From NCBI GenBank assembly GCA_002394635.1, contig DGUK01000061.1, forward strand, positions 1 through 32,611: 32,611 nucleotides of DNA, written 5' to 3'. The notes under the pieces were generated by a model, which was not told the DNA's origin, searched no databases, and worked only from the letters and a program-made list of their open reading frames with translations. The stretch is from Faecalitalea sp. UBA4312. GTDB taxonomy: Bacteria > Bacillota_I > Bacilli_A > Erysipelotrichales > Erysipelotrichaceae. The position numbers and the translations under genes were made by a program. This document shows, piece after piece, positions 8,243 to 15,034 of the stretch. The stretch's first letter is position 1, and each line of letters starts with the position of its first letter.

Positions 8243-9316
8243 TTATTTTGTCAAATAGTTTCCGTTAACATAGCCGTACATGTCAAGGGAAGGCACATAC
8301 ACATACCAGTATTCCGTACCTGTGTCTTTATCAACCAATTCGACGGCCGTTCCGTTGGCAAGTTGAGCAATTTCATTGGAGGTATCATATGCCATCGCAT
8401 TTCGTAATGCCAGATATCCTGTTTTTACACTGGCATAATACGTCGGATTCGACGTTTGTTTTTTCTGTGGTGCAGTATACAGATAGTTCGCATTGGTATA
8501 TCCGTACATGCCTAAAGTCGGACTGTATACATACCAATATTGACCACCGGTTTCCAAAACATATACTTGCTCATTGTTATACATTGCTCCCAATTCGTTG
8601 GAGGCATCAAAGGCCATCGCATTGCGAAGTGCCAGATAACCGGAATCCACATATACGTAATACGGTCCATAATAATTTGTCGGTGGCGTACCGGCCCCAA
8701 AAATCTTAGAAGGTTGTGCCTGTTGTTTCGGGACTTCTTCCTTCTTTTCCTCTTTTTTTTCTTCAACCGGTTTTTCTTTTGACAAGACTTCCACTTCTAC
8801 ATACCCATATTCATCAGCATCTTTGCTGTAAACATAGTAGTAATCCCCGGCTGGTTTGGCAATAACAGTAACAGCTGTCCCTTTATTTAACGTCGCAACC
8901 AGATCACTGTCTTCCTCTGAATCATCCAGCATATCCACTTTATCCTCTGAGATATATCGGATACCCGGTTTTGTTACGGCTTTCTTTGAATCCGTCAAAT
9001 AATGTGCATCTACATATCCTTTGATGTCTTGATCCACCGCTTCGATCTCATAATAATCATCATCGTCATCATCAATCACAATAACCTTATCCTTTAAAGC
9101 CAGCTTGCCAACTACCTCGCTGTCCTTATCGGCTTTTTCATACACCTTCAATTTCTTTTTACAACCTGTGACATACATCTTTTCTTCTTCAGACGATGAT
9201 TTCTTCAATTGGACAGCCGCTGTTTTTCCCGGTGTGCTCTGTAAAGCACCACACCCGAATAAACCAAGGGACAAACTACCTACTAGTACCAAACGCATCC
9301 ATTTTTTCACTTTCAT
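8243..9316 (-). CDS. Lipoprotein with four bacterial SH3-like repeats
   Basis: A 357-residue lipoprotein with lipobox LFGC (Cys22). I read four SH3b-type modules: about 48-110, 116-180, 216-283 and 293-357. A Lys/Glu-rich spacer (about 182-200) divides the first pair from the second. Modules 3 and 4 are recent duplicates: both carry GYLALRNAMA, then YWYVY, then MYGY, and end in NYL. Module 1 contains a run of six Asp residues. Such SH3b domains commonly bind peptidoglycan cross-bridges, so an outer-surface wall-binding role is likely. The start has AAGGAG upstream. It is the first gene of a two-gene unit with the serine hydrolase. Confidence 0.85.
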   Translation of the reverse strand: MKVKKWMRLVLVGSLSLGLFGCGALQSTPGKTAAVQLKKSSSEEEKMYVTGCKKKLKVYEKADKDSEVVGKLALKDKVIVIDDDDDDYYEIEAVDQDIKGYVDAHYLTDSKKAVTKPGIRYISEDKVDMLDDSEEDSDLVATLNKGTAVTVIAKPAGDYYYVYSKDADEYGYVEVEVLSKEKPVEEKKEEKKEEVPKQQAQPSKIFGAGTPPTNYYGPYYVYVDSGYLALRNAMAFDASNELGAMYNNEQVYVLETGGQYWYVYSPTLGMYGYTNANYLYTAPQKKQTSNPTYYASVKTGYLALRNAMAYDTSNEIAQLANGTAVELVDKDTGTEYWYVYVPSLDMYGYVNGNYLTK

Positions 9317-9420
9317 GATCTGACTCTCCTTTCATATATATTATTATGTTTGTTATATATAGTATACTCTACAAAAATCTAAAGAATAAATGGTTCCTTT
9401 AATTTTTCATACATAATCTT

Positions 9421-9867
9421 CTATTTTCTTAAATACGGGCTATTTACCTGTTCACCCTGATCTAAACAAAGCGTATACACATATCCATGCTTCTTATATA
9501 TTATTTTAAACTCCCATGATTATAATCATCCGTTATCAATAAATAAAACCATCGTATTTCCCACAATGGCCCAGCCTTCTAAATTTATTAAAGTTTTCGT
9601 ATCATATACCTCTTTCTCTTTGCACCCTTATAAGTTTCTCCAACATTTTTATTATATTTCTCCTAATCTGAATTGATCTTGCCTTCGTAAGGAATCAGGG
9701 TTCCATATGGTTAGAGTCTATATCCCTTCCCATCATATCCGATAGTGCTTATCAACTGTCAGTCTCACTTCTTACGTATGATCCATTGATCCACTTAATA
9801 AACCATTTATGATTGATCTTTTCTGTCATATATTTCTTTTCCGATTCATCCACAATATCTTATTATA
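9421..9867 (-). pseudogene. Decayed protein-coding gene of unknown family
   Basis: Three minus-strand frames read in succession give protein-like text broken by stops. The first piece includes DESEKKYMTEKINHKWF and WINGSYVRSETDS. The second includes STIGYDGKGYRL, then a stop, PYGTLIPYEGKINSD, a stop, and EKYNKNVGETYKGA. The third includes KEKEVYDTKTLINLEGW and VGNTMVLFIDNG, two stops, then KKHGYVYTLCLDQGE and VNSPYLRK before a final TAG at 9421-9423. Two frame changes and at least four in-frame stops mean it cannot be expressed as one protein. I do not recognise the family. The alternative is chance reading of AT-rich DNA, but the residue composition looks coding. Confidence 0.4.
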
Positions 9868-9903
9868 TAGGTTATCAGCTTTATACATAATCTTCATTCG
9901 TTA

Positions 9904-9935
9904 TAAAAAAACGTAGTCATAACAAGACTACGTTT
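9904..9935 (-). terminator. Terminator downstream of the decayed ATP-binding protein gene
   Basis: On the minus strand AAACGTAGTC pairs with GACTACGTTT across a 7-base loop (9909-9935) and is followed by a run of T (plus-strand A run 9904-9911). It lies 37 bases after the stop of the gene remnant at 9972. Confidence 0.75.
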
Positions 9936-9971
9936 ATGTGAGTTAAGATACATATTATATTGTATGATCAA

Positions 9972-10303
9972 TTACTTCTCCATGTCATTTGTCTGTATTT
10001 GGACAAGCCATTGACCTTTGTGTGAAGTTCCTTTTCAAATAAGAATATGATTTCTTTTTAGTTTATTAAAATAGTATTTAACAGTGTTTACATTCATACT
10101 TAATAATTCCGATACTTTTATTTGCGTAATTGCAGGATCATTCATTATTAATTGAATCATTCTTTGCTCCACCTCCAAAAACCGCCCATTATTTATATCA
10201 AATTGATTGGAATCTATTGTTTGGGTGGTCGTTTGGGTGGTTTGGGTGGTTTGGGTGGTCGATTGAGTGGTTTGGGAAGGAATGGCAAAAACTTCTTAAT
10301 TTT
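9972..10303 (-). pseudogene. 3' remnant of an AlbA_2/RecG-like ATP-binding transcriptional regulator
   Basis: The minus strand reads a Thr-Thr-Gln repeat linker (PSQTTQSTTQTTQTTQ and on) followed by a winged-helix C-terminus: VEQRMIQLIMND, then ITQIKVSELLSMNVNTVKYY, then FNKLKRNHILI, a TGA at 10035-10037, KGTSHKGQWLV and a terminal TAA at 9972-9974. TTQ-type linkers before a C-terminal winged helix ending in GxxKGxW are typical of AlbA_2 (Schlafen-like) putative DNA-binding proteins. The TGA stands where the family usually has Arg, which one C-to-T change of CGA would explain. Upstream, a TAA in frame near 10295 cuts the reading and no ATPase part is found, so only the 3' end survives. Confidence 0.6.
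10221..10276 (+). repeat. GGGTGG-rich 9-base tandem repeat
   Basis: Near-perfect units of TTTGGGTGG (with two 3-base insertions) occupy this stretch. Read on the minus strand they encode the Thr-Thr-Gln linker of the neighbouring gene remnant. On the plus strand five or more GGG tracts with short spacers could in principle fold as a quadruplex. Confidence 0.7.
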
Positions 10304-10466
10304 TCAACCTGTTTTACCGCTCTTTTTTCAGTAATAAGCAACTCTCATATTCTACTGAGATTGATTCTATAAAAAAAATCATTTTAGCTATTTATCTAAA
10401 GTAACTAGAGCTTTCATAAAGTAACTGACATCATTTCTTCATTAAGTATCCAGTAATAAATGCTTA

Positions 10467-12341
10467 TTACTTAGATAATAGCAATCTCTTTTTCATATAC
10501 TTTTCTAAATCTTTATCAACACAGTAAATATAACACCCCTTCATACCTCTGGTTAATAAAGTGCGATATGTATTTCGTATAATTTCATCCGCTCTTTTCT
10601 TTGCTAGTTCAGGATTCTTCTTATGTAGTTTCTTGATTCCCTTTAAGGACTGATCCGTTGTAGCTCTCTTAGAAAAATCTGTAACGACTTGTCCATGTTC
10701 ATAACGAAGATCTTCCCCGATAATGACCCCCACATAATCAAACTCTAATCCTTGTGCTGTATGTATACACCCAACTTCATTAATCGAAGTATCACTGACA
10801 GCAAAAGGTTCACCGCCATTTAGATTCCAACTCATCTCAAAATTTCCAATTTTGATATCATGACAATTTGTATCGTTTTTTCCAGTTTTGATCCATTCCC
10901 AACAATATCCAGCCAGCATACGGGCACGATTTGCCTCTTTGTTCTTATCTAGAATTAATTGATGTAATTCATCAGGAGATTCACATACTCGAAAATCAAA
11001 ATCAATACCTTCCAGATTATAATTGGCTGTTTCTCGGATACCTAACACATCATCAAGCCACGCCAAATATCCATCGGATCCATTACACCGGAATTGCGAT
11101 TGAAGCTGCATCTCATATACTTCACTTTTTTCTTTTTTAGCCCATTTATAAATTTCTTCAACAGAACCGATATCATCCATAGTTACTCTTTGAGCTTCAT
11201 CAATAAAAAATACGGAACAATATGCGCTGTGAATAATCTCCTTGATTTGATTTTCTCCTTTATTACGGAACATCCCGGATTTTGCGTTTAAACGGTGTGC
11301 CTCATCCACCAATAATGTCTGTATCATATTATTGTTTGTTTCAGTGTATGTTCCGGAGCCTTTAAACATATTGTCAATGCTGGATACCTTAAAAGATCCT
11401 TTTAGTTTTCTCTTGTAGACATCTCTCGGTGCACTGTTTTTCGATACATACTGTACCATTTGGTCCTGATTGGTCAATTCAGCTAATAAATTGATAGCTA
11501 TTACGGATTTACCTGTTCCAGGTCCTCCTTTAACTATGATGGTACGTTTTTTATAATCCTTCTGACACAATAATGAGATTTGAAGTATTTCTTCATATAC
11601 AACCTTTTGTTCATCAATCATTATAAATTCTTTATTCCCCTTCAACATGGAAGTGATTGTATTCTGAAGGCTTTTAGATGGTCTGATCTTTCCATTTTCA
11701 ATATCATATAATGTTTGTTTGTTATCCCCTTTAACAACCGCTTTTTTAATAAAATCTCTTAAATCATATAGTTGACCTTTCGTATATACAGGAGCCTCCT
11801 GATAATACGGAACATACTGGACTGCATCAATTGGATCGTTTTCATGTCGAATATAATTATGCATGCAGGCACATGGATTAATATCGATACTTTGGTTCTG
11901 AACGGTTTCATTGTAGTCTCGGATCAATTGTGCATAAGACCATGCTTGATAAGACGGATGTACGACCCGTCGGTTCGCACCTCCTGTATAAGTTTCAACT
12001 AAAGCATCGAGAGTTTCCAGCGCTTTGATAGATTCCCATTGTTTCAGTTCTACAACAACGACACCTTGTTCATTCTTATCGTTATACCCCGAAATCAAAA
12101 AATCTACCCTTTTCGATGTCTGCGGGATATTATACTCAATCGCAATACCGGCATCATTCGGGATGTTTTTATCATTCAAAACCTTGTACATATAAGTTAA
12201 TGAATTTTCCCAGGATCTAAACTCGCTTTTCGGCGTGTGTCTTCCCATTTTATTAAGAATATTGGTTTCAATTTCTATAGCTATAGAATCGGATTCTACA
12301 CTTCGTATAAAATCCGACTTTATTCCATCATATATAATCAT
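10467..12341 (-). CDS. DUF2075-family ATPase/helicase with N-terminal PD-(D/E)xK nuclease-like domain
   Basis: A 624-residue protein of the DUF2075 (Schlafen group 3-like) type. The N-terminal region carries a PD-(D/E)xK-like pattern: E69, then D80 in RVDFLISG, then VVVVELK with E98 and K100. The helicase-like core has Walker A GGPGTGKS (272-279), a first DEAH (346-349), a second FIDEAQR (379-385), and late motifs HTAQGLEFDYVGV and RTLLTRGMKGCY typical of superfamily 1. Such proteins are predicted nuclease-helicases acting on nucleic acid, and some lie in defence islands. No cognate partner is certain here. GAAGGGGG lies about ten bases before the start. It sits among decayed and orphan genes in AT-rich DNA, which suggests horizontal acquisition. 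It starts shortly after the zinc-ribbon gene on the same strand. Confidence 0.85.
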   Translation of the reverse strand: MIIYDGIKSDFIRSVESDSIAIEIETNILNKMGRHTPKSEFRSWENSLTYMYKVLNDKNIPNDAGIAIEYNIPQTSKRVDFLISGYNDKNEQGVVVVELKQWESIKALETLDALVETYTGGANRRVVHPSYQAWSYAQLIRDYNETVQNQSIDINPCACMHNYIRHENDPIDAVQYVPYYQEAPVYTKGQLYDLRDFIKKAVVKGDNKQTLYDIENGKIRPSKSLQNTITSMLKGNKEFIMIDEQKVVYEEILQISLLCQKDYKKRTIIVKGGPGTGKSVIAINLLAELTNQDQMVQYVSKNSAPRDVYKRKLKGSFKVSSIDNMFKGSGTYTETNNNMIQTLLVDEAHRLNAKSGMFRNKGENQIKEIIHSAYCSVFFIDEAQRVTMDDIGSVEEIYKWAKKEKSEVYEMQLQSQFRCNGSDGYLAWLDDVLGIRETANYNLEGIDFDFRVCESPDELHQLILDKNKEANRARMLAGYCWEWIKTGKNDTNCHDIKIGNFEMSWNLNGGEPFAVSDTSINEVGCIHTAQGLEFDYVGVIIGEDLRYEHGQVVTDFSKRATTDQSLKGIKKLHKKNPELAKKRADEIIRNTYRTLLTRGMKGCYIYCVDKDLEKYMKKRLLLSK

Positions 12342-12518
12342 CAGGAAACCCCCTTCTTAATCCATATAATATACTGTTATCAGCAATCATCTTTTTAATT
12401 ATATCAAATCTATCTTTCTATATGTATACATGTTTTCAACAGTATCCAATTTATTATTAGATCCCTCAATTATGTTTTGGAAGTTCAATATTTGCTCATA
12501 TTGTTTATCATCAGGGTT

Positions 12519-12821
12519 TTATAATCGATTGACTATGATCAAAATTAGAAGAAATAAAGCTGCAATGAGGTCAGCCATGAGTATTAAACTCTTATTTTTA
12601 TACTTATCCTCTGACCCCTGCTTGATCTTAGTAATCTCAACATCTTTTTTTGAGTTGATCTCTATCTGTTTTGTTTTTTCTTTTTCCACAAGTATGTTAT
12701 TAATAGCATCCATGTCAAACAACAATTTGTTTCCACAATAAGGACAATAAGCAATCATTTTATCCATATTTAGATTCAGATCTGCCCCACAGTTTTCACA
12801 TTTTAGTTGTATAAGCTTCAT
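12519..12821 (-). CDS. Small zinc-ribbon protein with C-terminal membrane segment
   Basis: A 100-residue protein. Residues 8-31 hold a zinc ribbon of two Cys-x2-Cys knuckles (CENC, CPYC), a charged Lys/Glu-rich middle follows, and one hydrophobic helix (about 80-97) ends the chain, so it is probably tail-anchored with the zinc domain in the cytoplasm. GAGGTG stands five to seven bases before the ATG. The family is not recognised and function is unknown. Oddly, the frame continues past its TAA for another 39 codons of protein-like text to a stop at 12399-12401, so this may be the shortened form of a longer protein. It is followed by the DUF2075 gene. Confidence 0.65.
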   Translation of the reverse strand: MKLIQLKCENCGADLNLNMDKMIAYCPYCGNKLLFDMDAINNILVEKEKTKQIEINSKKDVEITKIKQGSEDKYKNKSLILMADLIAALFLLILIIVNRL

Positions 12822-12916
12822 CTTTTCACCTCTATAGTCTTTTCTTCATAAATAGATTTCAAAATATATGAAATGATGCATTCTATGCTTTTTGTCTATT
12901 GATCATCATCCACCAA

Positions 12917-13036
12917 TTATTTCAAATACTTCACATACAGCCATGTTAAATAAATGACAGGGATTGTGATATACCACATGTTGATAAGCTGGCATAGACA
13001 AAGAACTGCTATGAAAAAGGATATAATTGCTCCCAT
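12917..13036 (-). CDS. 39-residue membrane micro-protein
   Basis: A short frame beginning MGAIISFFIAVLCLCQL and ending VKYLK. It is almost wholly hydrophobic, with room for two short membrane segments around an INMWYI turn. A good ribosome site (GAGGTGA) lies about seven bases before the ATG, and the gene starts 12 bases after the stop of the 151-residue orphan gene, so it looks like the second gene of that unit. No family is recognised. The evidence is the ribosome site, hydrophobic composition and operon spacing. Confidence 0.55.
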   Translation of the reverse strand: MGAIISFFIAVLCLCQLINMWYITIPVIYLTWLYVKYLK

Positions 13037-13048
13037 TTTTCTTCACCT

Positions 13049-13504
13049 CTAATTCTTATATACTTGATTCAAAAATAATTCTTTACATCGTTCATAGTCA
13101 TCCTGCCATGTACAGTGGCCATAGTTATAATGGTTTTCTTTCGCATTCCAGGAACATACATACAAATCGTTTTCATCCGTCCCTCTTTCAATACAGTAAT
13201 AATTCGCCTGTTTGAAGTTCAGATCGAAGAACAGATATACACAATAACATAACGGTTCCTGTATCGGCTCTGGAAAAGTAATCTTGGCCATGACAATCTC
13301 ATCATTGACACGGTAAGATTCAGCTTGAAAATCATCCTTGGTGTAAGGATTTACTATCTTTTCCTGTTGGCACATTTTGTCAAAGAATTCATTCAGAACC
13401 TCTGGATGATCCAGAAGGATGGCAATAAACTTCATTTTGTCTTTATAAAAAAGGTTTGGTAATAATCGATGTTCTAACGCATACATGATTTCATAAAGTG
13501 TCAT
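13049..13504 (-). CDS. Hypothetical protein, 151 residues
   Basis: A soluble, probably cytoplasmic protein rich in aromatic and Cys residues. The N-terminus MTLYEIMYALEHRLLPNLFY, a PEP..EPLCYCVYLFFD segment near the middle and CSWNAKENHYNYGHC near the C-terminus look like a family of short uncharacterised Firmicute proteins. I do not know its function. GGAGGG precedes the ATG. The micro-ORF at 12917-13036 follows 12 bases later on the same strand. No signal peptide or membrane helix is seen. Confidence 0.7.
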   Translation of the reverse strand: MTLYEIMYALEHRLLPNLFYKDKMKFIAILLDHPEVLNEFFDKMCQQEKIVNPYTKDDFQAESYRVNDEIVMAKITFPEPIQEPLCYCVYLFFDLNFKQANYYCIERGTDENDLYVCSWNAKENHYNYGHCTWQDDYERCKELFLNQVYKN

Positions 13505-13564
13505 ATGGATCCCTCCTGTTACGTATCATATATCATTGAATCTGACATAATTCATGTCAAATAT

Positions 13565-13595
13565 AAAAAACTATACAGTTATACGCTGTATAGTT
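13565..13595 (-). terminator. Terminator of the degV-marR unit
   Basis: On the minus strand AACTATACAG pairs with CTGTATAGTT across a 7-base loop (13569-13595), overlapping the marR stop codon, followed by a T run (plus-strand A run 13565-13570). Confidence 0.85.
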
Positions 13596-14022
13596 ATTCT
13601 TTTCGGTACATTTCCTTCAGGTTATCAGCTATCGTATCCAAAGAGGTATACATGTTCTGGCGCATTTCTTCGGATAAGCCTTGTCCTGCACTTTTTAAAG
13701 CGTCGTTGGCTTTTTTCTGGATCTGTTTGACAAGAATCCTTCCTTTGTCGGTCAAACGGATCGGAACGCGGTATCGATTGGTCCCGTAGGGTTCCACAAT
13801 ACCTTTTTTCTGAAAAGCGGCGATGGCACGAGATACATCTGCTTTATCTCTTTGTGTCGTTTCTGCCAGCTGAGATGCCGTCATCTCATGCTCTGAGAGC
13901 ATCATCAAGTAGAGAGCATAAGCGCCACGTAACCCATAAGGCTTCATTTCTTCCGTGGCAATTTTGTTCCAATATCGAGTAATGCTGAAAACTGACAAAG
14001 TAAAGTGTTCAAACCGTTCCAT
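13594..14022 (-). CDS. MarR-family transcriptional regulator
   Basis: A 142-residue winged-helix regulator of MarR type. The helix-turn-helix lies at about 56-80 (MTASQLAETTQRDKADVSRA), followed by the wing (IVEPYGTNRYRVPIRLTDKG) and long dimerisation helices at both ends. It follows degV by 25 bases with GAAGGGA before its start, so the two are one operon. Two copies of an inverted repeat over the degV promoter (14933-14984) are the likely operators, implying negative autoregulation (inference). The association with a fatty-acid-binding DegV protein and the adjoining fatty-acid operon suggests that a lipid could be the ligand. Confidence 0.85.
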   Translation of the reverse strand: MERFEHFTLSVFSITRYWNKIATEEMKPYGLRGAYALYLMMLSEHEMTASQLAETTQRDKADVSRAIAAFQKKGIVEPYGTNRYRVPIRLTDKGRILVKQIQKKANDALKSAGQGLSEEMRQNMYTSLDTIADNLKEMYRKE

Positions 14023-14047
14023 CTTTTCATCCCTTCTAACGTTTTAT

Positions 14048-14896
14048 TTATTTTGAAAAAAAGGCAACACCGACAGCTCCTGGCCCGGCATGGGTTCCCA
14101 CAACCGTACAGATCTGCGTACATTCCAGATCATCTAACTGCGATTCCCATAAAGAGCGACTATCCTGTATATAATTCTTCAACAAAGTATCCGATGTTCC
14201 GGTATAGCCTAATAATACAGGCAGACTGGTATCCGCTCCATATTCCTGCACCTGCTGGGTCAAATAGTTGTTGGCTTTTTTGGCACCACGGGCTTTTCCC
14301 AATATGCGTATTTGTCCCTCTTCAATGGTAATCACCGGTTTAATATGCATCATGCCGCCGGCTAAGGCCGTTGTCTTGGAAATTCTTCCACCTCGTTTCA
14401 GGTATTCCAGAGTATCCAGCTTGGCAATCAAACGAACTTTGCTGCGCATCTTGATCAGCACAGCTTCCAGTTCCCGTAAATTCATGCCTTGATCGATGCA
14501 TTGGATCGCATACTCTGTCAATATACCGGCTCCTATGGCCACATTACAGCTGTCTACGACACGGATCTCGGGATATGCCTGGGCAGCTAAAGAAGCACTT
14601 TGCCATGTACCGGACAATCCCGAAGATACCGTGATCACAATGGCTTCTTGTCCTTTTTCATGAATCTTGGCAAAGACCTTGTCAAAGGCAGCCGGCGTCA
14701 CCTGGCTGGTTTTCGGCATTACATCTTCATTTTCCAATTTTTCATAAAACTCCATCCGGCTCATATCGATTCCATCCAGGTATTCCTTTCCGTTAAAAGA
14801 CAAAGTCAACGGGACAATATGCACACGGTTTTCCAACCGGGGTGCTATATCCGTACTTGAATCTATAATGACCTGTATATTTTTTTCATTATTCAT
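14048..14896 (-). CDS. DegV-family fatty-acid-binding protein (FakB-like)
   Basis: A 282-residue DegV protein. The fold binds a single fatty acid, and in Firmicutes members of this group (FakB) present exogenous fatty acid to the kinase FakA. The motifs are visible: IIDSSTD (10-16), the TSQ of the lipid headgroup site (63-65), SSGLSGT (91-97) and a late ARGAKKA. The start is placed at 14896, because AAGGAG lies ten bases upstream; the longer frame to 14929 would swallow that site. It is first in an operon with a marR gene, under a promoter covered by inverted repeats. No fakA is seen in the window. Its neighbour across the intergenic space is the end of the fatty-acid synthesis operon. Confidence 0.9.
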   Translation of the reverse strand: MNNEKNIQVIIDSSTDIAPRLENRVHIVPLTLSFNGKEYLDGIDMSRMEFYEKLENEDVMPKTSQVTPAAFDKVFAKIHEKGQEAIVITVSSGLSGTWQSASLAAQAYPEIRVVDSCNVAIGAGILTEYAIQCIDQGMNLRELEAVLIKMRSKVRLIAKLDTLEYLKRGGRISKTTALAGGMMHIKPVITIEEGQIRILGKARGAKKANNYLTQQVQEYGADTSLPVLLGYTGTSDTLLKNYIQDSRSLWESQLDDLECTQICTVVGTHAGPGAVGVAFFSK

Positions 14897-14932
14897 ATTG
14901 TAGCATCTCCTTTGTGTTGATTCCAACAAAAA

Positions 14933-14984
14933 TGTTGTTTTGTCAACTTCTTGAAATTATCATACATTTGTTGACTTGTCAACA
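14933..14984 (-). promoter_or_regulatory. degV promoter with two inverted-repeat operators
   Basis: A perfect 7-2-7 palindrome, TGTTGACTTGTCAACA, is at 14969-14984, and an imperfect copy TGTTGTTTTGTCAACT is at 14933-14948, 36 bases away. On the minus strand the perfect copy contains a consensus -35 TTGACA, and a weak -10 (TAATTT) follows after 17 bases, so the two repeats bracket the promoter. The neighbouring MarR protein is the natural candidate to bind them. Confidence 0.6.
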
Positions 14985-15004
14985 TTTATAGCAGCTTTTT
15001 GTCA

Positions 15005-15034
15005 AAAATAAAAGACCAGTTTAAAGGCTGGTCT
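15005..15034 (-). terminator. Terminator of the fatty-acid synthesis operon
   Basis: On the minus strand AGACCAG pairs with CTGGTCT (15013-15034, 8-base loop), followed by TTTATTTTT. It lies immediately after the plsC stop. Confidence 0.8.

Larger units (their letters stand above)
9317..10466. other. AT-rich stretch without intact genes
   Basis: About 1150 bases carry no intact reading frame. I read two decayed minus-strand genes in it (9421-9867 and 9972-10303), a minus-strand terminator at 9904-9935 and a GGGTGG-rich repeat. 9317-9420 holds the promoter region of the SH3 lipoprotein gene, including a TATACT at 9361-9366 (minus). In 10304-10466 I see only AT-rich DNA, a short hairpin at the DUF2075 stop codon (10452-10471) without a T run, and two direct copies of TAAAGTAACT. 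Confidence 0.6.

Noticed and set aside
8512..8766. 84-residue minus-strand frame inside the SH3 lipoprotein gene
   Set aside because: Out-of-frame shadow with a Lys/Arg-rich start from the Glu/Lys linker region.
10130..10372. 80-residue plus-strand frame with a WFGWFGW run
   Set aside because: It only translates the GGGTGG repeat in another frame; the minus strand gives a recognisable TTQ linker and winged helix instead.
10399..10428. Direct repeats of TAAAGTAACT as a CRISPR or iteron array
   Set aside because: Only two short copies are present, without regular spacing or a third unit.
10452..10471. Hairpin AGTAATAA / TTATTACT at the DUF2075 stop codon as a terminator
   Set aside because: No T run follows and the stem has little GC, so it is weak; the stop codon lies in it by composition.
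9317..13504. Transposon or prophage borders around the AT-rich stretch
   Set aside because: I found no transposase, integrase, terminal inverted repeats or flanking direct repeats, so I describe it only as accessory and decayed.
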